From Streptomyces luteogriseus (GTDB lineage: Bacteria; Actinomycetota; Actinomycetes; Streptomycetales; Streptomycetaceae), in contig NZ_JACHMS010000001.1 of NCBI RefSeq assembly GCF_014205055.1, positions 7,840,501 to 7,904,500 of the forward strand: DNA of 64,000 bases, read 5' to 3'. Under the pieces are notes generated by a model. That model searched no databases. It was given only the letters and a program-made list of their open reading frames with translations, and was not told where the DNA came from. How positions within the stretch are numbered: position 1 is the first letter of the stretch; every line of letters starts with the position of its first letter. Of the stretch, positions 58,342 to 64,000 are shown piece by piece. A program made the translations under genes and the position numbers.

Positions 58342-61083
58342 TCACCGTTCGGCTGCCCCGTCGTCCAGGGGCGTGTCCGCGGCGGCCGGACTCGGGGCGG
58401 GCTGCTGTGTGACCTCCGGCAGGGACTGTTCGGCCCAGATCACCTTGCCGTGCGGGGTGTACCTGGTGCCCCAGCGTTCGGCCATCTGCGACACCAGGAA
58501 CAGACCCCGGCCTCCTTCATCGGTCGTCGCGGCGTACCGCAGATGCGGTGAGGTGCTGCTGCCGTCGGCCACTTCGCAGATCAGCGTGCGGTCCCGGATC
58601 AGTCGGACGTGGATCGGCCCGGCGCCGTAGCGGATGGCGTTGGTGATGAGCTCGCTCAGGATGAGTTCCAGGGTGAAGCCGCACTCCGACAGGCCCCACG
58701 CCTCGAGCCGTTGCGACACGGCGTCGCGCATGCCGGAGACGGCGGCGGGGTCGGCCGGCACGTCCCAGTCGGCGATCTGGTCGGGCGGCAGTTCCCGTGT
58801 GCGGGCGACGAGCAGGGCGACATCGTCCTTGGGGTGCCCCGGGAGCAGGCTGGCCAGCACGTCCTGGCAGGTCTCCTCGGGCGGCCGGCCGGGGTGGCCC
58901 GTCAGCGCATCGCGCAGCAGTTCCAGTCCCGCGTCCAGGTCGCGCCTGCGGTCCTCGATGAGGCCGTCGGTGTACAGGACGAGCTGGGTTCCCTCCTCGA
59001 GGCACAGCTCCGCTGTCCGGAACGGCATGCCGCCCAGACCCAGGGGCGGACCGGCCGGCACGTCCGGGAAGGTGACGGTCCCGTCGGGGTGGACCAGCGC
59101 GGGGACCAGATGCCCCGCACGCGCCACCACGTAGCGGCGCGTCACGGGGTCGTAGATCCCGTACAGGCAGGTGGCGCCCACGACGCCCGCCGCGGTCTCG
59201 GACGTCTCGTTCTGGTCGATGCTTCCGACCAGGTCATCCAGATGGCTCAGCAGCTCGTCGGGTGGCAGATCGAGCGCGGAGAAGTTGTGGACCGCGGTGC
59301 GCAGCCGTCCCATCGTGGCGGCGGCGTGCAGGCCGTGGCCGACCACATCGCCGACGGCAAGTGCCACCCGGCTCCCCGGCATGGGGATCACGTCGAACCA
59401 GTCTCCGCCCACACCCGACTGGGCGGGGAGGTAGCGGTAGGCGAGGTCGAGGGCGTTCTGCTCGGGCATCGCCTGCGGCAGCAGGCTCTGCTGGAGGGTG
59501 ACGGCCAGGGCGTGCTCACGGGTGTAGCGGCGGGCGTTGTCGATGCTGATCGCAGCACGGGCCACCAGCTCCTCCGCCAGCGACAGGTCCTCCTCGTTGA
59601 ACGGCTCGTGCTGCTGCCCGCGCCAGAAGCTGGCCATGCCGAGCACGACGCCCCGGGCCTGGATCGGCGCGGTGATGAGGGAATGGATGCCGTAGTCGAT
59701 GATCGCCCGGGCACGCTCCGGGTCCTGCAGGCGCCAGCTCGTGGCGGTCGGCAGATCGCTCACCAACTGGGAGTGGCCGCTGCCGTAGCCGCGGGCCTGG
59801 GGGGTGGAGGGAACGTAGTCGAAGAGCCGGCCCTGCTCGGAGAGCGGGTGGTCGTCCCGGATGCCGCACACGGCCGCGCGTCGCATGTCCGTCGCCGTGG
59901 GGGACGGCTCATCGCCGTGCAGGACGGTGTCGGCCAGGTCCACGGTGACGAAGTCCGCGAAGCGAGGAACGGGGACCCGCGCCAACTCGTCGGCGGTGCG
60001 CAGCACGTCCAGAGTGGTACCGATGTGGAGTCCGGCGTCGTAGAGCAGCCTGAGCCGCTCCCGTGCCACCTCGGCCCTGCCGGTGACCGCCTGAAGTTCG
60101 GTGGAGTCGCGCAGCGTCACCACGGTTCCCCTGGGACCTCCCCGGTGATCCGTGGGCCGTTGGTTGACCGCGAGCAGCCGCTCTCCCGCGAGGTGCACCT
60201 CGTCGGTCGCCTCGCGTCCGGAGGTGAGCAGCGCCCTTGTCTCGGGATCGAGGCCGGGCAATTCCGAGACGAGCCCGCCCTCGACGTCCGGGGGCAGTTC
60301 CAGCAGCCGTCTGGCCTCGTCGTTCGCCAGCATGAGCCGCCCGTCGGCGGCCACGATCAGGACGCCTTCCCGGACGGAGTGGAGGACCGTGTCGTGGTGC
60401 TCGTACATCAGGGTCATCTCGTCCGGGGCCAGGCTGTGTGTCTGCCGTCGCAGCCGCCTGCCCACCAGCGCCGTGACTCCGGTGGACAACGCGAGCGCTC
60501 CGGCGCCGGCGCCCAGGATGATCGGTAGTTGCCGGGTCAGCTGACTCTGGACGTTCTTGACCTTCATCCCTGCCGAGACGAGGCCCACCACCTCGTCGTC
60601 GGCGTTCTCGATCGGGACCGTGGCCTGCACTTCGCGACCGAGCGGGCCGTCGACGCTCTCCACGTAGACCTTCCCCGCCAGTGATGGTCCGATCTCGCCC
60701 ACGAACCTCTTTCCGATGCGGTCCGGCAAGGGGTGCGTGTACCGGATGCCCTTGGTGTCCATCACCACGATGAAGTCGACACCGGCAGCCCGGCGCCCCG
60801 CTTCGGTGAGCGGCTGGAGGATCTTGCTCGGATCCGGGGCTTGCAATGCCGCCAGGACGCCCGGTGAGTGCGCGAAGGTCTGTGCCACGGCCGTGGAGCG
60901 GCGCCTGGCCTCGGCGTTGGTGTCCCGCTCCGACTGCAGAATGAGAGCGAAGACGCCGCAGGCCACGAGCAGCACCACGAGAGCCACCTGGAAAATCAAC
61001 ACCTGCCCGGCCACGCTCCGCGTGGTCTTGCTGATCACGCGCTTGACCGATAGGTGCTGAAAGCGGGCGAAGGGATTCGCCAT
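58342..61083 (-). CDS. SpoIIE-type PP2C phosphatase with sensor, PAS, GAF and HATPase domains (913 aa)
   Basis: A 913-residue multidomain membrane sensor. The N-terminal membrane helix (GQVLIFQVALVVLLVACGVF) and an extracellular sCache-like domain (about 45-180, YTHPLPDRIGKRFVGEIGPS) end at a second helix (LPIILGAGAGALALSTGVTA). PAS (about 225-330, VREGVLIVAADGRLMLANDE) and GAF (about 350-530) domains come next, then a PP2C phosphatase (GVGGDWFDVIPMPGSRVALA, VGDVVGHGLHAAATMGRLRT, LVLYTDGLIEDRRRDLDAGL). A C-terminal anti-sigma-type HATPase carries ELILSELITNAIRYGAGPIH. It joins phosphatase and kinase of an anti-anti-sigma switch in one chain, controlled by an extracellular ligand. It is divergent from another SpoIIE-type gene. 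Confidence 0.88.
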   Translation of the reverse strand: MANPFARFQHLSVKRVISKTTRSVAGQVLIFQVALVVLLVACGVFALILQSERDTNAEARRRSTAVAQTFAHSPGVLAALQAPDPSKILQPLTEAGRRAAGVDFIVVMDTKGIRYTHPLPDRIGKRFVGEIGPSLAGKVYVESVDGPLGREVQATVPIENADDEVVGLVSAGMKVKNVQSQLTRQLPIILGAGAGALALSTGVTALVGRRLRRQTHSLAPDEMTLMYEHHDTVLHSVREGVLIVAADGRLMLANDEARRLLELPPDVEGGLVSELPGLDPETRALLTSGREATDEVHLAGERLLAVNQRPTDHRGGPRGTVVTLRDSTELQAVTGRAEVARERLRLLYDAGLHIGTTLDVLRTADELARVPVPRFADFVTVDLADTVLHGDEPSPTATDMRRAAVCGIRDDHPLSEQGRLFDYVPSTPQARGYGSGHSQLVSDLPTATSWRLQDPERARAIIDYGIHSLITAPIQARGVVLGMASFWRGQQHEPFNEEDLSLAEELVARAAISIDNARRYTREHALAVTLQQSLLPQAMPEQNALDLAYRYLPAQSGVGGDWFDVIPMPGSRVALAVGDVVGHGLHAAATMGRLRTAVHNFSALDLPPDELLSHLDDLVGSIDQNETSETAAGVVGATCLYGIYDPVTRRYVVARAGHLVPALVHPDGTVTFPDVPAGPPLGLGGMPFRTAELCLEEGTQLVLYTDGLIEDRRRDLDAGLELLRDALTGHPGRPPEETCQDVLASLLPGHPKDDVALLVARTRELPPDQIADWDVPADPAAVSGMRDAVSQRLEAWGLSECGFTLELILSELITNAIRYGAGPIHVRLIRDRTLICEVADGSSTSPHLRYAATTDEGGRGLFLVSQMAERWGTRYTPHGKVIWAEQSLPEVTQQPAPSPAAADTPLDDGAAER

Positions 61084-61328
61084 GCGACCTTTTTAACACT
61101 GGTGATCCCGAGCGGCCAGGGGCCATCCGGTCCATGCCTGGTCGGCGCGGGAATCTGTGGGGGCTGCGTGGTGCGCGACCTCGGGTCATGCGTGGTGCGC
61201 GGCCTAGGGTTCAGGCGCGGCGCACGGCCTTGGGTCCCCGCACAGAACTGTCCGCCGCAGAGCGTGCGCCGCACGGCGCCTTCTCCGTGCCCGAGTCCCG
61301 TTTAGGTCGATATTATGCATTTGTGATC
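61084..61328. repeat. Intergenic region with a tandem repeat between divergent phosphatase genes
   Basis: 245 bases shared by two divergent SpoIIE-type genes, so both promoters must lie here. A near-perfect tandem duplication of about 24 bases occurs at 61165-61188 and 61189-61213 (both start TGCGTGGTGCGCG and end GGGT(T)CA). No operator was recognised. Confidence 0.6.
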
Positions 61329-62450
61329 ATGTCTGCACGGTTGAGGCGCAGTCGCCCCGCCTACAGCGGCCGGTGGGAAGCCGCCCGGCTGTCACCCGTG
61401 GTCCTGACCGTCCTCATCGCCGTCCTGGCGTTCTCCACGCCCCGGGAGATCGCCATCAGCCGCCTTCTGCCCGCCGCGCCCGCGCTCGCCGCCGCGATGT
61501 GGCCCGTGCTTCCCACGATCGGGCTGGGGGCGTTCTGTCTGCTGCTCATGACGGTCCTCAGCCTCTTCTATGCCGATCTGGGGACGCAGTACACGTCGGC
61601 CGCCATCGTCGCGGTCACGTTGGCGGCCGCGTACGGGAGTCACGTCCGACTTCAGCGCGAGGAGGTGCTCTTCCAGCTCCGGCTCGTCGCCGACGCGGCC
61701 CAGAAGGTTCTGCTGCGCCCGCTGCCGCGCCGCATCGAGGACCTCGAGATCGAGTCGCTGTATCTGGCGGCCCAGGAGCAGGCCCGGATCGGCGGCGACT
61801 TCTACGAGGCGCTCGGTACACCGCACGGGGTCCGGCTGCTCATCGGCGACGTGCGGGGCAAGGGTCTGTCCGCGGTGGGTGTGGCCTCGGCGGTGATCGG
61901 CAGCTTCCGGGAGGCGGCGTACGACGAGCCCGACCTGCAGGGCATCGTCCATCGCCTGGAAACCACCGTCACGCGCCACAGTGCCGCGTTTCCCGCCCAG
62001 GACCAGCCCGAGCACTTCGCCACCGCTCTCCTCGCCGAGATCCCGCCCGACGGCGGTCACATCCGGCTTCTCAACTGCGGCCATCCGCCGCCGCTGATCG
62101 CGCACCGCGGGAAGGTCCGGGTCCTGGACCCCACCGTCCCCTCTCCGCCCCTCAACCTCGCGTCGCTCATCGGTGACCGCTACTGGGTCGACAGCGTCGC
62201 CTTCTCCCCGGGGGACCAGCTGCTGTTCTACACGGACGGCGTATCGGAGACCCGGGATCACGCCGGCCGGTTCTTTCCGCTGCCGGACTGGATGCGGCTG
62301 CAGGACCTGGAACAGCCCCGCGAGCTGCTCGGCGCGCTGCACCGGGATCTGCTCCGGCACAGCGGCGGAAGGCTCGACGACGACATCGCGGCCCTCGCGC
62401 TGAGGTGCTCCGACGTGGAGGAAAGGGGAGTCGCCGACGTGGAGGGCTGA
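61329..62450 (+). CDS. SpoIIE-type PP2C serine phosphatase, membrane-anchored (373 aa)
   Basis: A 373-residue protein. Three or four N-terminal helices (PVVLTVLIAVLAFSTPREIA, LPTIGLGAFCLLLMTVLSLF, YTSAAIVAVTLAAAYGSHVR) lead to a cytoplasmic PP2C phosphatase: LYLAAQEQARIGGDFYEALG with the first metal Asp, VRLLIGDVRGKGLSAVGVAS, LLNCGHPPPLIAHRGKVRV and QLLFYTDGVSETRDHAGRFF with the last metal Asp. These dephosphorylate anti-anti-sigma proteins. The start could be GTG at 61323 or ATG at 61329; the ribosome-binding site is weak. It shares a 245-base divergent promoter region with the 913-residue phosphatase. Confidence 0.85.
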   Translation: MSARLRRSRPAYSGRWEAARLSPVVLTVLIAVLAFSTPREIAISRLLPAAPALAAAMWPVLPTIGLGAFCLLLMTVLSLFYADLGTQYTSAAIVAVTLAAAYGSHVRLQREEVLFQLRLVADAAQKVLLRPLPRRIEDLEIESLYLAAQEQARIGGDFYEALGTPHGVRLLIGDVRGKGLSAVGVASAVIGSFREAAYDEPDLQGIVHRLETTVTRHSAAFPAQDQPEHFATALLAEIPPDGGHIRLLNCGHPPPLIAHRGKVRVLDPTVPSPPLNLASLIGDRYWVDSVAFSPGDQLLFYTDGVSETRDHAGRFFPLPDWMRLQDLEQPRELLGALHRDLLRHSGGRLDDDIAALALRCSDVEERGVADVEG

Positions 62451-62513
62451 GGGCGGTGTTGGTTCCGCCGCCCGAATCCGGTGCTGCCCGCCCTCCTCAC
62501 GTGCTGCCGACGC

Positions 62514-62927
62514 TCACCCCCCCCTGCCCGCTCCGGCCCCCACCCCGGGCGACCTGCCACCCAGCCCCGGGATCAGTACCGCCGCCACCGCCAGGTGCAT
62601 CAGCGCGAGGGAGATCCGGGTGCCGGCGTCCATGCCGTCGCCGAGGAGCGGCAGGAAGGACACGGCCAGTACGGCGCCGGCCGCCCCGGTCCAGATGGCG
62701 CGGGCGCGCCGTACCCCGAACCGCTCGAGGGCGGCCAGGAGTCCCCAGCCGGAGAGCGACGCGAGCAGTGCGACAACCGCCACGGGCGCGGCGCCGATGT
62801 CGAGCGTCTGCTCGCCATCGGCGATCCGCAGCCGGTGCCCCAGCAGTGGGTCCGCGGCCAGCCACACCAGGACGGGGGCCAGGACGGCCAGGGCCGTAAC
62901 CCTCAGGCGCCTTCTCCGCGCGCTCAC
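62514..62927 (-). CDS. DUF6069 family membrane protein
   Basis: A 137-residue protein with four transmembrane helices (ALAVLAPVLVWLAADPLLGH, APVAVVALLASLSGWGLLAA, ARAIWTGAAGAVLAVSFLPL, SLALMHLAVAAVLIPGL). The run SLALMHLAVAAVLIPGL near the end is the hallmark of DUF6069. The function is unknown. The GTG at 62927 overlaps the stop of the TetR gene by GTGA, so it is coupled to and probably controlled by that regulator. Confidence 0.8.
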   Translation of the reverse strand: MSARRRRLRVTALAVLAPVLVWLAADPLLGHRLRIADGEQTLDIGAAPVAVVALLASLSGWGLLAALERFGVRRARAIWTGAAGAVLAVSFLPLLGDGMDAGTRISLALMHLAVAAVLIPGLGGRSPGVGAGAGRGG

Positions 62928-63535
62928 TTGGCACGCCCCGAGAGCGCCCCGTACAGGAAGACCTCCACCAGTTCCTGCGGGGTCAGGTCGGGCTCGTCCT
63001 CCGTACGCGGCTGGGTGAAGAGCAGCCCGATGAAGAGGGCCGCGATCTGCTCCGGCGGTCGGCGCAGGGCGGCCTTGTCGGGCTCCAGCAGCTCCGTGAG
63101 GGCCGCACGGATACGGGTCGTCGACTCGTTGCGCCCCGCGCCGCGCACCGTGCCGGGGTGCTTGCCGCCGCCGTGCCCCAGCGAGCCGATGATCGCGCCA
63201 AGCCGGTCCATGTGCGCCTGCAGCGCCTCGGCCGCCTCCGCGAGCCGGTCGGGCAGCGGCTGGGACACGTCGATCGCGTCCAGCTCGCGGATCGCGTGCT
63301 CAGGGGAGAGCGCCTCCGCAATACAGGCTTGCAGCAGCTCGTCCTTGTCGGCGAAGACGCGGAAGATCGTGCCCTCGCCGATGCCCGCGGCGCGGGCGAT
63401 CTTGGCGGTCGTCACGGCGGAGCCGTACTCCGTGATCAGCGGGATAGCGGTCCGGATGATCATCTCGCGGCGCTGCTCCGGCGACATGCCGGGGGCGCGG
63501 CGGCGAGTGGTCTGGTTCTCCTGAGATGCTGTCAT
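62924..63535 (-). CDS. TetR/AcrR family transcriptional regulator
   Basis: A 203-residue regulator. The helix-turn-helix reads REMIIRTAIPLITEYGSAVT, TAKIARAAGIGEGTIFRVFA and DKDELLQACIAEALSPE. The C-terminal half resembles TetR_C families that regulate exporters or membrane proteins, ending with PQELVEVFLYGALSGRAK. Two identical palindromes stand within 55 bases of its start, strong evidence for autoregulation. The DUF6069 gene overlaps its stop and is probably the regulated partner. Confidence 0.88.
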   Translation of the reverse strand: MTASQENQTTRRRAPGMSPEQRREMIIRTAIPLITEYGSAVTTAKIARAAGIGEGTIFRVFADKDELLQACIAEALSPEHAIRELDAIDVSQPLPDRLAEAAEALQAHMDRLGAIIGSLGHGGGKHPGTVRGAGRNESTTRIRAALTELLEPDKAALRRPPEQIAALFIGLLFTQPRTEDEPDLTPQELVEVFLYGALSGRAK

Positions 63536-63548
63536 GACCCGAGAGTAT

Positions 63549-63564
63549 GAGTGAGTACTCACTC
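63549..63564. promoter_or_regulatory. Perfect 16-bp palindrome, TetR operator copy 1
   Basis: GAGTGAGTACTCACTC is fully self-complementary. It begins 14 bases upstream of the TetR start codon. An identical copy lies 23 bases further on, centre to centre. The size and the GAGTAC core fit a TetR-family operator. Confidence 0.8.
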
Positions 63565-63571
63565 CGTCAAT

Positions 63572-63587
63572 GAGTGAGTACTCACTC
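63572..63587. promoter_or_regulatory. Perfect 16-bp palindrome, TetR operator copy 2
   Basis: The second identical copy of GAGTGAGTACTCACTC. The 23-base spacing is about two helical turns, so two regulator dimers could bind on one face of the DNA. Confidence 0.8.
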
Positions 63588-63628
63588 CGATCAATGGGAT
63601 CCCTTCGCCCGAGGGGCGTGAGAGGGAG

Positions 63629-63652
63629 CGGCCGGCCCGGCCGGGCCGGCCG
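63629..63652 (-). terminator. Strong GC hairpin downstream of the serine hydrolase gene
   Basis: CGGCCGGCCCGG (63629-63640) is directly followed by its exact reverse complement (63641-63652), giving a ten-base stem with a four-base loop. It lies about 180 bases beyond the stop of the minus-strand hydrolase gene, a little far for its terminator. It could also insulate the TetR promoter. Confidence 0.5.
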
Positions 63653-63827
63653 TTTCGCCGGTCCGGGCGCGGCGCCGGGCACTGTGCGACTCCGCTGAAA
63701 CGCCCGCCCATAGCAGGCGGAGCGCGTTGGTGCTGTCTGTCGCCGAAGCCGGCTCACCGAACGGCGCCGCCCACCCCGGTCGCGCCCGGTCCCGGACGGT
63801 CGCCGGGCGTCGCCGACTCCTGCCCCG

Positions 63828-64000
63828 TCAGCCGTACATCGCCACGCGGTACAGAGCCGCAAGCGCGTCATCGATGGGATGGGGCCGCGGCCTGCCGGAG
63901 GCGTCGAGCCTGTTCCACCGCTGCATGTTCACCGCGACGGACATCTGGCGCCTGCCGTCGGCACGGGTCATTGCCAGCGCTCCACCGCCCCAGACCGTGC
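63828..64000 (-). CDS. Beta-lactamase-like serine hydrolase, N-terminal part outside the window
   Basis: The last 56 or so residues of a minus-strand gene cut by the right edge. They read TVWGGGALAMTRADGRRQMS, VAVNMQRWNRLDASGRPRP and HPIDDALAALYRVAMYG, then TGA at 63828. This C-terminus matches the Streptomyces serine hydrolase (beta-lactamase / D-alanyl-D-alanine carboxypeptidase class C) group. The Ser-x-x-Lys active site is outside the window. Confidence 0.65.
   Translation of the reverse strand, partial: TVWGGGALAMTRADGRRQMSVAVNMQRWNRLDASGRPRPHPIDDALAALYRVAMYG

Noticed and set aside
1..64000. CRISPR array
   Set aside because: No regularly spaced direct repeats of 25-40 bp were seen. The only tandem repeats are the 6-bp array at 48077 and the 24-bp duplication at 61165.

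Overview
The window is high-GC actinobacterial DNA and almost certainly a Streptomyces chromosome. The genes are G/C-rich at third positions and often start with GTG. The families are typical of the genus: TerD, DUF6643, Rv1733c-like, SpoIIE-type phosphatases, anti-sigma-type ATPases and many TetR/GntR/PadR regulators. No rRNA, tRNA, CRISPR array, transposase or integrase was recognised.

Layout. 1-29.2 kb is ordinary chromosome: a ROK protein cut by the left edge; an oxidoreductase and FMN-type pair; a phosphotriesterase-like/DUF4865/TetR operon; a broken ABC permease; an anti-sigma-type ATPase; a PLP-dependent synthase; a DeoR regulator; a 792-residue membrane hydrolase facing a beta-helix/AAA+ ATPase fusion; TerD; an HpnB-like glycosyltransferase; a glutamate racemase homologue; an O-antigen-ligase-like protein; apolipoprotein N-acyltransferase; NUDIX; and a 3-hydroxybutyrate dehydrogenase with a GAF/PucR-type regulator and an MHS-type transporter.

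29.2-43.2 kb is an accessory block. Its flanks are frameshifted remnants (a lectin-like gene and an unknown gene on the left, a twice-frameshifted conserved gene on the right). Between them is an intact, tightly packed six-gene operon (31139-42163): a peptidoglycan amidase without a signal peptide, two giant proteins of 1195 and 1255 residues of unassigned function, an Ig-like protein with a charged linker, and two overlapping genes for ATP-grasp-like proteins, one of which looks degenerate. This is the best candidate for an undescribed system.

43.4-52.4 kb is a minus-strand four-gene module: two very large TPR-CHAT proteases, a zinc-ribbon protein and a three-helix membrane protein, the last two overlapping by ATGA. 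It resembles a CHAT-protease-based defence or cell-death module.

52.4-54.8 kb is mostly degenerate and includes the 3' remnant of a secreted lectin-domain protein. 54.8-64 kb returns to chromosome: a FadR-type regulator, an acyl-CoA dehydrogenase/oxidase with a PadR regulator whose start region carries a perfect palindrome, two divergent SpoIIE-type phosphatases, a DUF6069/TetR operon preceded by two identical 16-bp palindromes, and the end of a beta-lactamase-like serine hydrolase. Start sites are chosen by eye from ribosome-binding sites and family alignments held in memory. No database search was possible.
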